Part shown: positions 52,750 to 63,102 of the stretch, piece by piece
How the letters are laid out: each line of letters starts with the position of its first letter
How positions within the stretch are numbered: the first letter of the stretch is position 1
NCBI GenBank assembly: GCA_020850615.1
Contig: JADZEI010000021.1
Coordinates: 1-64,000, forward strand
Reading direction: 5' to 3'
Length of the DNA: 64,000 nt
DNA from: Dehalococcoidia bacterium
GTDB taxonomy: Bacteria; Chloroflexota; Dehalococcoidia; Tepidiformales; Tepidiformaceae
Notes under the pieces: model-generated
Databases searched by the model: none
Seen by the model: only the letters and a program-made list of their open reading frames with translations
Told to the model about the DNA's origin: nothing
Program-made: the position numbers and the translations under genes

Positions 52750-53149
52750 TGACTACCTGAACCTGCCCTACCACATCGTGATGGTGCGGGACGATACCGG
52801 GGGCGATCCCGGTTGGGTCATCTGGGTTGATGAGTTGCCGGGCTGCATCTCGCAGGGCGATTCGCCGGAAGAGGCCACCGAGATGATCCGGGACGCCATG
52901 GAAGGCTGGCTCAGCGTCGCACTCGAGTACGGGGACGACATCCCGCTTCCGCGGGAAGAGACGGAACACAGCGGCAAGTTCATGGTCCGCCTCCCCCGCA
53001 GCCTCCACCGCGAGCTGGCGGACGGGGCTCGGCACGAGGGCGTAAGCCTGAACCAGTACGTGAGCACCCTGCTTGCCGGGGCCGTGGGTTGGAAGCAGCC
53101 CAAGGCGGCGGAGAAGAAGCGGACGCGGCGTGAGAAAGCCGCAGTCTGA
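52730..53149 (+). CDS. hicB: HicB-type antitoxin
   Basis: The 139-residue antitoxin has a HicB/RNase-H-like N-terminal half (GGDPGWVIWVDELPGCISQGDSPEEATEMIRDAMEGWL) and a C-terminal ribbon-helix-helix (GKFMVRLPRSLHRELADGARHEGVSLNQYVSTLL). It blocks HicA and represses the operon. It ends in a basic tail. It overlaps hicA at its start and the next gene at its end. Confidence 0.88.
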   Translation: MNQMSLDDYLNLPYHIVMVRDDTGGDPGWVIWVDELPGCISQGDSPEEATEMIRDAMEGWLSVALEYGDDIPLPREETEHSGKFMVRLPRSLHRELADGARHEGVSLNQYVSTLLAGAVGWKQPKAAEKKRTRREKAAV

Positions 53150-53720
53150 CGCCGGGTTGCGCCGCGAGCGGAAGCTGCGCAACTGGATCCGGCGAGCAGG
53201 CGACCGCGCGCCGGAGTTCCCGCCGGTACTCTACTCGCCCGCGTGCAGCGAACCGTACCTGGAACGGCTGCACTCGGCGTTGGTGCAGCCCGAGCTGCTC
53301 CGCGAGCTACCGATGGGGGCCCGTGACCGGTTCGTTTGGAACGCCGGGTACGACCTCGAGTGGGTCATATCACAGTCCCACGACGCGTCCCCGGAACTCC
53401 TGCGGGTCCTGGCAGCGGTGCCGGCCGCCTTTCATGCCGCCTTCCGCGGCGAGCCGGACGAGTCGGCGGGGCTCTACATGTTCTGGGACGACGTCACCTG
53501 CTTCGCGTTCGACCGGCCCCTGGTCCAGCAGGCCATCTTCGACGCGCTGGTCGAACAACTTGGCAGCGACGATCGGTCTTGCCAGCGAAGCGCGCTCCAC
53601 GGGTTCAACCACCTCGAAGATCCGCGGTGCCGGCCGGTGATCGAAGCCTTCCAGGCGACCTGCCGGGACCCGGACACGGTGGCCTACGCAGAGGTGTCGA
53701 AGAACTTCGCCACACCGTGA
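53130..53720 (+). CDS. unidentified protein translationally coupled to hicAB
   Basis: A 196-residue protein from a GTG that overlaps the hicB end by 20 bases, matching the overlap of hicA with hicB. It has a basic N terminus (RRERKLRNWIRRAG), then ARDRFVWNAGYDLEWVISQSHDASPELLRVL and PVIEAFQATCRDPDTVAYAEVSKNF, with no signal peptide, membrane helix or known motif. No family is recognised. It could be an extra immunity or regulator component of the toxin-antitoxin operon. Confidence 0.55.
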   Translation: MRKPQSDAGLRRERKLRNWIRRAGDRAPEFPPVLYSPACSEPYLERLHSALVQPELLRELPMGARDRFVWNAGYDLEWVISQSHDASPELLRVLAAVPAAFHAAFRGEPDESAGLYMFWDDVTCFAFDRPLVQQAIFDALVEQLGSDDRSCQRSALHGFNHLEDPRCRPVIEAFQATCRDPDTVAYAEVSKNFATP

Positions 53721-53767
53721 GCGGGTTCGAGCTCAACGCCACCGGCGTCTGTGCCGCCCCACCTGAC

Positions 53768-54388
53768 TCAGTTGAACGGGCAGACGGCGGCCATGGTGGC
53801 GGCGGTCTCGGTATCGCGGCCGGTGGCGCGTTCGGTGAGCTGTCCGGCGATGGCGGCGCGTTTCCGCTTCGGGAGGTTCTGCCCGAACTTGAACTTGGCG
53901 GTCATGTCCGTCAGCGGGATGGCGATGACGGCCGTGGTGTCGAGGCTCTTCGCGTACTTCGGGTCGGTCGCCGTGATCGGGCGGTGGCCGCCTTCGGGCT
54001 GCAGCTTCTCCATGAGCGACTGGAGCGCGGCCGCCTTCTCCTCGCGCGTCTCAACGATGCGCGCCTCGCCGTGGACGACCACCGCCTTGTAGAACTGCGT
54101 CGCCGGGCAGGCGAGCTCGGGGTCGCGCCAGGTGCTGGGGATGAGCGAGAAGCCGTCCGCGACCATGAACGTGACGCGCGGGTCGGCAGCGAAGGAGGCC
54201 ATCTTCTCGCCTTCGGTGGCGCCGTGGAAGTAGAGGCACGCGCCCACGCGGGTGTAGTTCACCGCGACCAGGCCGGGCGAGCCGTCGGGGCGGATGAACG
54301 AGAGGAAGCCGTGGGGCATCGCGTCGAGGAAGTCGAGCAACTCCGCGCGGTCGGTATGTTCGTAGTCCTTGCGGCGGACGTCAGCCAT
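53768..54388 (-). CDS. pyridoxamine 5'-phosphate oxidase family protein
   Basis: The 206-residue split-barrel flavin protein has LLDFLDAMPHGFLSFIRPDGSPGLVAVNYTRVG near residue 16, YFHGATEGEKMASFAADPRVTFMVADG and YKAVVVHGEARIVETREEKAAAL, features of PNPOx-like proteins that bind FMN, F420 or haem. It is divergent from a MocR-type regulator, so it is probably its target. The ATG follows GGGAGG. It may act on vitamin B6 or on another flavin substrate. Confidence 0.85.
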   Translation of the reverse strand: MADVRRKDYEHTDRAELLDFLDAMPHGFLSFIRPDGSPGLVAVNYTRVGACLYFHGATEGEKMASFAADPRVTFMVADGFSLIPSTWRDPELACPATQFYKAVVVHGEARIVETREEKAAALQSLMEKLQPEGGHRPITATDPKYAKSLDTTAVIAIPLTDMTAKFKFGQNLPKRKRAAIAGQLTERATGRDTETAATMAAVCPFN

Positions 54389-54501
54389 GGTGCGCCTCCC
54401 GGAGCCATTGCATCGCGTCACCTCGTGTGTGGTCGAAGCCACGGTACGGCGAGAGGTGGCCCTTCTCATCCGCCAATTCGCGCTGCTAGAGTGGAACCAC
54501 T

Positions 54502-55971
54502 TTGGACATCGTGCTCGAGCTCCCCCACGAGCCCGGCGCCCCGGCGTACCGCCGCCTCGCGGAGGCGATCCGGGACGGGATCCTCGACGGGCGCTTCCGC
54601 CCGGGCGAGAAGCTGCCCCCGACGCGGTCGGTCGCGGCGAGCCTGAAGCTGGCGCGCAACACGGTCCTGGAGGCGTACGAGCAGCTCACGGCGGAGGGCT
54701 ACCTGACCGCGCGGCACGGCTCCGGGACGTACGTGGCGGCCGATCTGCCCGAACGCGCGCTCCATGCGCCCGCGCCGGCATCGAGCGGGCCCGCGAAGCC
54801 TGAGCCGGCGCGCGAGGCGCCGCTCTCCGCGTTCGGGCGGCGCGTGGTGAGCGGCGAGGTGCCGCTCCAGATGCGCCGCGAGGACGGCGGACACGTGTAC
54901 GAGTTCCGCTACGGGACGCCGTCGTTCCAGGAGTTCCCGATGGACGCGTGGCGCACGCTGACGAAGCGGGTGCTGGACTACCCGCCGCGGGAACTGCTCG
55001 GGTACGGCACCGCCGAGGGGCTGCCGGCGCTGCGCGAGGCGCTGGCACGCTACCTGCAGCGGTCGCGCGGCGTGCGGTGCAGCGCGGACCAGGTGATCAT
55101 CGTGAACGGCTCGCAGCAGGCCCTGGACATGGCGGCGCGCGTGCTGCTCGACCCCGGCCAGACCGTGGCACTGGAGGAGCCCTGCTACCCGGGCGCGCGC
55201 GTCGTGTTCACAGCCAACGGCGGGCAGCTCGCTCCGGTGCCGTGCGACCGGGAGGGCATCATCGTGTCGGCGATGCCGGCGGACGCGCGCCTGGCCTACG
55301 TGACGCCGTCGCACCAGTTCCCCACAGGGGCGGTGATGTCGGCGGCGCGGCGGCTGGAGCTGCTGCGCTGGGCAGAACAGGCGGACGCGATCATCATCGA
55401 GGACGACTACGACAGTGAGTTCCGGTACGAAGGGCGCCCGCTGGCGGCGCTCCAGGGGCTCGACGAGGGCAACCGCGTCCTCTACACCGGCACCCTTTCG
55501 AAGGTGCTGCTGCCGGCGCTGCGGCTGGGGTACGTGGTCGCGCCGCCGGGTCTGCACGGCGCCATCGCGGGCACGAAGTGGCTGACGGACCGGCATGTGG
55601 CGCTGCTCTACCAGGCGGTGCTGGCGCTGTTCATCGAGGAGGGGCACTTCGAGCGGCACCTGCGGCGGATGCGGAAGGTGTACGAACGGCGGCGGGCAGT
55701 GCTGCTTGCTTCGTTCCACGAGCACTTCGGCGAGCGCGCGGTGGTGACTGGCACGGAGAGCGGGATGCACGTGCTCGTGCACATCCAGGACGTCGCGGAC
55801 CCGGCGCAGTTCATCGAGGAGGCGCGGCAGCTCGGCGTGGGGATCTATTCGGCGCAGCCGTACTACACGCTCACGCCGCCGCCGGGAGCCTCATTCCTGA
55901 TGGGGTATTCGAGCGTGACCGAGGACGGGATCCGGGAGGGGATCCGGCTGCTTTCGAAGATTCGGGCGTAG
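54502..55971 (+). CDS. MocR-family transcriptional regulator (GntR + aminotransferase)
   Basis: The 489-residue protein joins a GntR winged helix at residues 10-80 (YRRLAEAIRDGILDGRFRPGEKLPPTRSVA) with an aminotransferase I fold that binds PLP. The Schiff-base Lys is in TGTLSKVLLPALRLGYVV. MocR proteins such as PdxR sense PLP and often regulate divergent genes, here a PNPOx-family gene. The start is a TTG; TAGAGT at 54487-54492 ends nine bases before it and there is no Shine-Dalgarno, so the mRNA may be leaderless. Confidence 0.88.
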   Translation: MDIVLELPHEPGAPAYRRLAEAIRDGILDGRFRPGEKLPPTRSVAASLKLARNTVLEAYEQLTAEGYLTARHGSGTYVAADLPERALHAPAPASSGPAKPEPAREAPLSAFGRRVVSGEVPLQMRREDGGHVYEFRYGTPSFQEFPMDAWRTLTKRVLDYPPRELLGYGTAEGLPALREALARYLQRSRGVRCSADQVIIVNGSQQALDMAARVLLDPGQTVALEEPCYPGARVVFTANGGQLAPVPCDREGIIVSAMPADARLAYVTPSHQFPTGAVMSAARRLELLRWAEQADAIIIEDDYDSEFRYEGRPLAALQGLDEGNRVLYTGTLSKVLLPALRLGYVVAPPGLHGAIAGTKWLTDRHVALLYQAVLALFIEEGHFERHLRRMRKVYERRRAVLLASFHEHFGERAVVTGTESGMHVLVHIQDVADPAQFIEEARQLGVGIYSAQPYYTLTPPPGASFLMGYSSVTEDGIREGIRLLSKIRA

Positions 55972-56027
55972 GGGCCAGGGGCGGTGGGTCGACGGCGGGA
56001 GTGGGCGTGGGTGGCGGGGGTTGGCAC

Positions 56028-56296
56028 GCGCTGGCGCGGGGCGGTGTGCCGGGGCGCGGCGGAGCGCTCCGTGTTGGTCGCGCCACTGATGGTGCCGCTG
56101 ATCCGGCGGGTGGGTTCGCGCTGGCGCGGGGCGGTGCACCGGGGTGCGACGGAGCGCTCCCTATTGGTCGCGCCACTTATAGGACCGCTGATTCGGCGGG
56201 TGGTTCGCGCTGGCGCGGGGCGGTGTGCCGGGGCGCGGCCGAGCGCTCCCTATTGGTCGCGCCACTGATGGTGCCGCTGATGGTGCGCCACTGATG
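56028..56296. repeat. three tandem copies of a 90-bp repeat
   Basis: Copies begin at about 56028, 56118 and 56207 (periods of 90 and 89). Each starts GCGCTGGCGCGGGGCGGTG, includes GAGCGCTCC...TTGGTCGCGCCACT and ends in CCGCTGAT. They diverge by some single-base changes. The region lies between the MocR gene and the convergent PH-domain membrane protein gene. No gene is supported in the 330-base gap. Confidence 0.85.
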
Positions 56297-56301
56297 GGGC
56301 G

Positions 56302-57237
56302 TCAGGATTGCTGGATGGCGGCGACGGCGGCGGCGAGGAGGACGAGCTGGAGCAGGCCGCTCGACGCGAGCAGCCATAGGCCGGCCGCGCGCTCGCGGGC
56401 GTGGATTGCCACGCCGACGACCGAATTCGCCGCGAGGATGCCGGCGCCGAGGTAGGCGATCCGCAGGATCTCGTCCTTCTCGCCGATGCGGACGACGCCG
56501 CCGAGCGCGGGGAAGTTGAGCTCGATCACGCGCGGCAGGTCCGGGTATTCGGCCATCAGGTAGCCGCAGAGGACGACGCAGGCGACGGTCGAGAGTGCGA
56601 GCGTGGCGATGGCGACGCGGTCGCGCCAGAATGGCCAGGCGGCGAGGCCGACCGCAACCGACCGCTGGGGGACGCGCTGCACGGCGCCGACGACCGCGCG
56701 GGCCTGGACCTCCTCGGCGAAGGCGGCCTGGTCCAGCACGGTGATCGCGTAGGACGCCTCGCTGGTGACCAGGTAGAGGAGCTCCTCCGGCGCGCCGTGG
56801 GTCGAGTAGAACATCGTGTAGCCCACGCGCTTCACGTCCGCCGTGCCGACGTGGCAACCCCACCAGTTCAGCCCGCCGATGTCGGCGGTGTCGATCGTGC
56901 GGCCGGGGATCATGCGCTGGATGGAAGCGATGGGGACGACGACGCGGCGGAAGCCCCACTCAATCGTGAGGTTGTCGGAATCGATGACATAGGCGAGGGA
57001 GGCGACGCTATAGGTCCAGTTCGCGAAAGCGAGCGCAAGCACGGCCATGCCGACGGCCCCGACCCACGCGAGGAGGGTCTTGAACTCGGGCTCGGCGCCG
57101 ATGGCGATGTTCGCGAGGATGCCCGCGAGGACCAGCGCCCAGGCCACGAAGCCGCCCCCGGTGATCACACCGAGGGCGCGCGGCGGCCGGAAGGCGACCG
57201 GTTCTAGCTCGTGACGCGTGCGCGTACCGGGGTGCAC
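56302..57237 (-). CDS. membrane protein with PH-like domain
   Basis: A 311-residue protein with two N-terminal helices (about 23-45 and 55-78), a beta-rich PH-like part (YVIDSDNLTIEWGFRRVVVPIASIQRMIPG), another hydrophobic helix near 208-228 and two at the C terminus. The segment after residue 80 is like bacterial PH domains of YdbS/DUF304 type. The function is unknown. It starts at GTG overlapping the end of ilvE by 34 bases, so they form one operon. Confidence 0.7.
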   Translation of the reverse strand: MHPGTRTRHELEPVAFRPPRALGVITGGGFVAWALVLAGILANIAIGAEPEFKTLLAWVGAVGMAVLALAFANWTYSVASLAYVIDSDNLTIEWGFRRVVVPIASIQRMIPGRTIDTADIGGLNWWGCHVGTADVKRVGYTMFYSTHGAPEELLYLVTSEASYAITVLDQAAFAEEVQARAVVGAVQRVPQRSVAVGLAAWPFWRDRVAIATLALSTVACVVLCGYLMAEYPDLPRVIELNFPALGGVVRIGEKDEILRIAYLGAGILAANSVVGVAIHARERAAGLWLLASSGLLQLVLLAAAVAAIQQS

Positions 57238-58130
57238 CAGTGGGCGTACTTCTGGCTCTTGCCGCGAATGGTGTCGTAGAAGAGGTCGCTGAGCTTCTTC
57301 GTGATCGGCCCCGGCGTACCATCGCCGACCTTGCGCCGGTCGACTTCGACGACGGGGGTGAGGTGGGCGGCGGTACCGGTCATGAAGACCTCGTCGGCGA
57401 TGAAGAGCTCGGTGCGGTCGATCTCGCGTTCGACGGTCTCGATGCCGAGCTCCTCGCGGGCGAGCTCGATCACGCTGGCCGCGGTGATGCCTTCGAGCAC
57501 GTTATCCGCGGGTGTGGGCGTGATGAGCTTGCCCTTGCGGATCATGAAGATGTTCTCGCCGCTGCCTTCGGAGACGTGGCCGTTCTCGTTGAGCATGATG
57601 GCCTCGTCGAAGCCGTTGAGGTTCGCTTCGGTCTTCGCGAGGGCACTGTTCACGTAGATGCCGGTGACTTTGGCGCGCGGAGGGATGCCGGTGTCCTGCA
57701 CGCGGCGCCAGGTGCTGGTGTGGCAATGCGCGACTTCGGGCAGATAGGCCGGGAAGGGCGCGAGGAAGATCAGGTTGTCGACTTCGACGTTGTGGAGCCG
57801 GACGCCGAGCACTTCGCCGGAGAGGTAGACCATCGGGCGCAGGTACACGTCCTCGGTGTAGCCCGAGCGCTCGGTCAGCTCGACCGCGATCTCGCAGAGG
57901 CGGTCGACGGTGTCGGGCTGGTCCATCTTGAGGATCTTGGCGCTCTGGGCGAGGCGCTCCATGTGCTCGCGAAGGCGGAAGAGGTAGGCGGTCTGGTGCT
58001 CTTCGTTCCAGTTGCCGCGGATGCCTTCGAATACCGCAGTGCCGTAGTTGAAGGCGTGCGTCATCACGCCCAGCTTCGCCTGCTCCAGGGGGACGATCTC
58101 CCCGCGAAGGTACGCGTACGGTTGCGGCAT
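57204..58130 (-). CDS. ilvE: branched-chain amino acid aminotransferase
   Basis: The 308-residue PLP enzyme transaminates the 2-oxo acids of leucine, isoleucine and valine. The Schiff-base Lys is in PRAKVTG and is followed by NSALAKTEANLNGFDEAIMLNENGHVSEGSGENIF, with ITAASVIELAREELGI and DEVFMTGTAAHLTPV later, all standard for IlvE. Its AAGGAG Shine-Dalgarno is near the ATG. It is followed by an overlapping membrane protein gene. Confidence 0.93.
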   Translation of the reverse strand: MPQPYAYLRGEIVPLEQAKLGVMTHAFNYGTAVFEGIRGNWNEEHQTAYLFRLREHMERLAQSAKILKMDQPDTVDRLCEIAVELTERSGYTEDVYLRPMVYLSGEVLGVRLHNVEVDNLIFLAPFPAYLPEVAHCHTSTWRRVQDTGIPPRAKVTGIYVNSALAKTEANLNGFDEAIMLNENGHVSEGSGENIFMIRKGKLITPTPADNVLEGITAASVIELAREELGIETVEREIDRTELFIADEVFMTGTAAHLTPVVEVDRRKVGDGTPGPITKKLSDLFYDTIRGKSQKYAHWCTPVRARVTS

Positions 58131-58211
58131 CGGGTTCTCCTTATGTCCCGGTGAGTCCGGGCTCGGGCCAGTATACGGCGGGCCGCCGGTTCGGACATGC
58201 CTCGCCGGGCG

Positions 58212-58673
58212 TCAGCGCTTCTCCCCGAGGAAGGTCGGGTACTTGCACTCCGGCACCTCCGGCACCTTGTTCGCGAGGCGCTGGCGGACGTCGTCGTCGG
58301 GCATCGGGGGAGCTGTGGTGAGCAGCGACGTCGGCTCTTCGACGGCGTCTTCGAGATACTTCACGAAGCCGGCCTGCCAGTCCTGCAGGTCTTCGGGCGG
58401 CGTGACGGCCTTCATGTCGGCCGCGAAGTCTTCGACCACCTTCGCGATCTCGTCCGGGTCCGGCGTCGAAAGGACGGACTCCTGGTAGGCGGTAAGCCCG
58501 CTGCAAAGCGTCTTCAGGTACTCGGTGTCGGAAAGGGGCGTGCCGGTCGCCTGGGAGTCGCCGCCGCCGTCGCCGCCATCCGCGGTTTCGTCGTCATCGC
58601 CGCCGCCGCAGGCAGCCGCGACGAGGAGGACGGGCGGGAGCAGGGCGGCGGAGAGCCAGCGCAGTCTGAGCAT
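58212..58673 (-). CDS. small lipoprotein
   Basis: A 153-residue protein with a signal peptide and a lipobox VAAAC (Cys22), followed by a Gly/Asp-rich tether and a short helical domain (LSDTEYLKTLCSGLTAYQESVLSTPDPDEIAKVVEDF, then FVKYLEDAVEEPTSLL). No function is evident. TAGCAT at 58680-58685 ends six bases before the ATG, a leaderless start. Confidence 0.7.
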   Translation of the reverse strand: MLRLRWLSAALLPPVLLVAAACGGGDDDETADGGDGGGDSQATGTPLSDTEYLKTLCSGLTAYQESVLSTPDPDEIAKVVEDFAADMKAVTPPEDLQDWQAGFVKYLEDAVEEPTSLLTTAPPMPDDDVRQRLANKVPEVPECKYPTFLGEKR

Positions 58674-58714
58674 GCTCGGATGCTAGCACCGGATGCGGTA
58701 AGGAGCGGGCGAGG

Positions 58715-59566
58715 TCAGAGCAGGACGCGCTTCGGCGCCGCGCCGGACTGGCGGCGCCAGTTCGAAACCAGGTAGCGCGTCTCGCCGCCCAGCTCGGTGG
58801 TTTCCATGCGGCAGCGGTCCCGGCCGGCCGCGAGCGCACGCGCGGAGGCAGCGTGCGCCTCCAGGGCGGCGGCGTCCGGCAGGTTGAACACGGCTTCGAA
58901 CTCGCGGAGGGTGTCGCCCTGGACGGCGCCGAGCGTCAGCAGGAAGCCGAGGGCGAGCTCGGCCAGCCCGAGGTGGAAGTCGCGGTCGCCGAAGGTCATG
59001 AGCACGCGGTCGGGCGTGGATTCGTTCCCGGCGAGGAGCAGCGTGGTCCCGAAGTGCGAGAGCGCGAGGTCGCTGGCCTGGCGGTAGAGGGCGCCGAGCT
59101 CGGGCAGCGAGGCAAGGGACTCGGCCGAGCGGAAGGCGTGGAGGCGGAACTCCATGGCGTGCGCTTCGGGCGCCTGGGCGATGCCGCCGGTGTCGAGCCA
59201 CCCCTGCCACTCGGCCGCGCCGGTGCGAAGGAGGGCGACCTCGGCGGCCAGGTAATCAGCGGCGGCGCGTACGAGCGGGAATGCGGCGGCGTAGTTGCCG
59301 GACTGGACCGCGTGGAGGGCCTGCTGGCGGCAGAGCCACGACCGCGACCACTGGCCCATGCCGGCGGCGAGCTGCTGCGTCCGGTGCTTCGCATCGGCTG
59401 AGGCGGCGGCGACCGCGCCCTCCAGCGTGAGGCCGTCGAGGATGAGCGCGGTATCGCCGCCAAGGACAAAGCCGGCCTGGCGGTAGGCGTCGGCGCCGGG
59501 CGCGCCCATAGGCGGTTTTGGCGCGGGCGTGGGATCCGGGGTGATGCGCGGCGGCGAGACTCTCAT
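58715..59566 (-). CDS. helical protein of unknown function
   Basis: A 283-residue protein without signal peptide or membrane helix, rich in Ala and Leu with long amphipathic helices (HRTQQLAAGMGQWSRSWLCRQQALHAVQSGNYAAAFPLVRAAADYLAAEVALL). The pattern is like tetratricopeptide-style helical repeats or DUF-like helical bundles, but I cannot assign it. TACCCT ends eight bases before the ATG. It is followed by a small lipoprotein gene on the same strand. Confidence 0.6.
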   Translation of the reverse strand: MRVSPPRITPDPTPAPKPPMGAPGADAYRQAGFVLGGDTALILDGLTLEGAVAAASADAKHRTQQLAAGMGQWSRSWLCRQQALHAVQSGNYAAAFPLVRAAADYLAAEVALLRTGAAEWQGWLDTGGIAQAPEAHAMEFRLHAFRSAESLASLPELGALYRQASDLALSHFGTTLLLAGNESTPDRVLMTFGDRDFHLGLAELALGFLLTLGAVQGDTLREFEAVFNLPDAAALEAHAASARALAAGRDRCRMETTELGGETRYLVSNWRRQSGAAPKRVLL

Positions 59567-59886
59567 CGCGGGGAAGGGTAGCAGGGGTGGGGCTACGAGT
59601 GGACGACCCCTCCCCGGCGGTGACGCCGGAGCGGCGCCGCAGGCGCAGTCGCGCCCCTCGTGGGCGCTGGCGTCAGCCCAACGGCAGCCTCGCGGTAGCC
59701 CCGACGGAGGGCGGGAGCGCAGCAACCGCCCGGCTGGTGGCGCGAGGCGCGTCGCACGGCAGTGCAGCGGTGGCGTGTGGCGTGGTGCCGGAAGGGGGCA
59801 GCGCCGAGCTCAGGGCACACCTGCCCGTCCCTCATGGTCGGGCTACTGATGGCCGGCACGCCGGAAGTGGCAATCGAACACGCCCG
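59567..59886. other. repeat-rich gene-free gap
   Basis: No gene is seen. At about 59650-59710 lies an inverted, diverged copy of the repeat at 7435-7500; both contain CCGTTGGGCTGACGC (on the minus strand here, 59684-59670). A second dispersed repeat, ending TCGGGCTACTGAT, lies at 59820-59850 and matches 19948-19978. Confidence 0.7.
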
Positions 59887-59912
59887 ACGACGGACAACGG
59901 CGAACGGACAAG
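59887..59912. repeat. period-7 tandem repeat (ACAACGG-like)
   Basis: ACGACGG, ACAACGG, CGAACGG and ACAAG lie directly beyond the stop codon of the minus-strand DinB gene. The units match the reverse complement of TTGTCCG at 26763-26783. Confidence 0.8.
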
Positions 59913-60488
59913 TCAGCTCGGGTTCATCTGGCGCTGGTAGCCCTGGACCACGGGGTCGGCGAACCACTCGGCGACCTCGGGGGTGATCGCCTCCGGGATG
60001 GCGCGGGACATGTCGACCGCATGCATGGGGTCGTGCTTGCACCAGCCGCGCAGGTACTGGCCGAGCGGGAACTCGGCGGGCGGGCGGCGCGAATCGCCGC
60101 CGAACTTCATCGTCCTCGCGCAGTCCTCGTCCGTCAGCGCTGCGAGGTGCTGGCGCAGCTCGGCGCGAGAGGTGGCCGCTTCGGCGAGCAGCTCCTCCAC
60201 GGTGCGCTCGCGGCGTTCCAGCACGCGGCGGTCGTTCCAGTTGTCGACGTCGAACCTGCCGCCGTCGCTGTCGCGGATGCCCGGGTCCTGGCCGGCGTGG
60301 ACCGTCCGGAACATCTCGCCGACCGGGCCATCGATGGTCGCCAGGTGGGCGATGAAGTCGCGGACCTTCCAGGTGCTCTGGGGCACGTCGCGGTTGAGCT
60401 GCTCCTCCGAGAGCGAGCGGCAGAACTGCTCGAAACGCACGCGATGCGCATCGAGCTCGGCGATGACCTCGGACACGGTCGTGCTCAT
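59913..60488 (-). CDS. DinB-superfamily protein
   Basis: The 191-residue four-helix protein has TWKVRDFIAHLATIDGPVGEMF near residue 40 with a His at the usual metal position, and LRGWCKHDPMHAVDMSRA near the end with two further histidines, so a metal-binding triad is plausible. Related to mycothiol/bacillithiol transferases and other DinB proteins; its substrate is unknown. It overlaps the next gene's stop (ATGA), so the two DinB genes are coupled. Confidence 0.8.
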   Translation of the reverse strand: MSTTVSEVIAELDAHRVRFEQFCRSLSEEQLNRDVPQSTWKVRDFIAHLATIDGPVGEMFRTVHAGQDPGIRDSDGGRFDVDNWNDRRVLERRERTVEELLAEAATSRAELRQHLAALTDEDCARTMKFGGDSRRPPAEFPLGQYLRGWCKHDPMHAVDMSRAIPEAITPEVAEWFADPVVQGYQRQMNPS

Positions 60489-61090
60489 TCTTCGTCCTCC
60501 TCGTCCGGTTCCGGGAGGCGGTCGCCGTAGCGGTCCCGGGCTTCGGTTGCGAGCTTCTGCTGGCGGGCGAGCAGGGCCGGACGATACGTCATGTCGGCGT
60601 AGAGGATCCAGTTCAGGACCATCGGGTCGAGGCGCAGCTTCGGGAGCGCGTCGGCGAGGTCGAGGGAGTGCTCTTCGAAGTGCGGCAGCCAGGAGCGCAG
60701 GACGCCGCGGACGGTCCCCTGGCCCGGCACGACGCGGTCGAGCTGCTCGTCCGTGAGGTCTGCGGCGGCGGCGATGCAGCCGTCGCGGGCTTCGGACATG
60801 CGGGCGAGGATGTCGGGCAGCGGCATGTCCGCGGATTGCGCGGCGAACCCGGCGTTGCGCGCGTCCCGGTCGATGGGCGCGGCCTCCGCGGACGGTTCGG
60901 CGAGCCCGGGGATCGCCTGGGCGCTGGCTTCGAGGGCGAAGGCGAGGTGGCCGAGCACCTGCCGGACGGTCCATTCGCCGCCCGGGACGCGCGCCTCCAG
61001 CCCGCGCTTCCCGGCCATGGCGGCGACGTACTGCACGTTCGCCACGTCCAGGATGAGCTTGTCCGCGAAGGCGCGCATCTCGGGGGTCAT
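60485..61090 (-). CDS. DinB-superfamily protein (second of pair)
   Basis: The 201-residue protein has WTVRQVLGHLAFALEAS near residue 40 with a candidate metal His, and SWLPHFEEHSLDLADALP near 137, another HxxxH pair of the DinB fold. It may form a heterodimer with the coupled upstream gene product, which is inferred only from the four-base overlap. It begins 17 bases after the end of enolase. Confidence 0.78.
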   Translation of the reverse strand: MTPEMRAFADKLILDVANVQYVAAMAGKRGLEARVPGGEWTVRQVLGHLAFALEASAQAIPGLAEPSAEAAPIDRDARNAGFAAQSADMPLPDILARMSEARDGCIAAAADLTDEQLDRVVPGQGTVRGVLRSWLPHFEEHSLDLADALPKLRLDPMVLNWILYADMTYRPALLARQQKLATEARDRYGDRLPEPDEEDEE

Positions 61091-61106
61091 GCGGACGTCC
61101 CGGGGC

Positions 61107-62525
<1,419 letters not shown>

Positions 62526-63020
62526 TCAGCGCCGGACCTCCGGTGCGTCGCTCAGCGAAACGAGCGCATCGGGGCTTTCCAGGTAGTCGATGTAGAGGAT
62601 GCCGTTGACGTGGTCGATCTCGTGCTCGAGGGCCTCGGCGAGGAGGTTGTCCTCCGCCTTGATCCGGACTTCCTTGCCGGTCGCGGGGTCGATGCCCTTG
62701 GCGAGGACCTTCACGGAGCGGGTGATCTGGCCGCGGAAGCCGGGCACGGAGAGGCAGCCTTCATCGAGGACGCGCTCGCCCGAGCGCTTCACGATCTCGG
62801 GGTTCACGAGCGCGAAGGGGTTGTCGTCGCCGACATCGATGACCACGACGCGGAGGCCGACGCCGATCTGCGGCGCGGCGAGGCCGACGCCGGGAGCGTC
62901 GTACATCGTCTCCCACATGTCTTCGATGAGTTTGTGGATGGAGCTGTCGATCGTGCGGACGCGCCGAGCTTTTTCGCGCAGGACGGGGTGGCCGGCGCGG
63001 ACGATGGGGAGGATGGCCAA
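62526..63020 (-). CDS. def: peptide deformylase
   Basis: The 164-residue metal enzyme removes the formyl group from nascent proteins. Its three motifs are GVGLAAPQIG (about 45), EGCLSVPGF (about 89) with the metal Cys, and HEIDHVNG (about 132) with two metal His and the catalytic Glu. It starts at TTG behind GGAG, an uncommon start for an essential gene. It is divergent from nadB. Confidence 0.95.
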   Translation of the reverse strand: MAILPIVRAGHPVLREKARRVRTIDSSIHKLIEDMWETMYDAPGVGLAAPQIGVGLRVVVIDVGDDNPFALVNPEIVKRSGERVLDEGCLSVPGFRGQITRSVKVLAKGIDPATGKEVRIKAEDNLLAEALEHEIDHVNGILYIDYLESPDALVSLSDAPEVRR

Positions 63021-63102
63021 TGCGGGTCTCCGGCGGATTCGGTGTGCGGCGCAACCGCGTGCGGTAGTGTACCGCGGAAGTGTGATATACCGCTTGCTTA
63101 CG

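Noticed and set aside
56028-56296. Possible CRISPR array
   Set aside because: The units are contiguous 90-bp tandem copies without short repeats alternating with unique spacers, and there are no cas genes.
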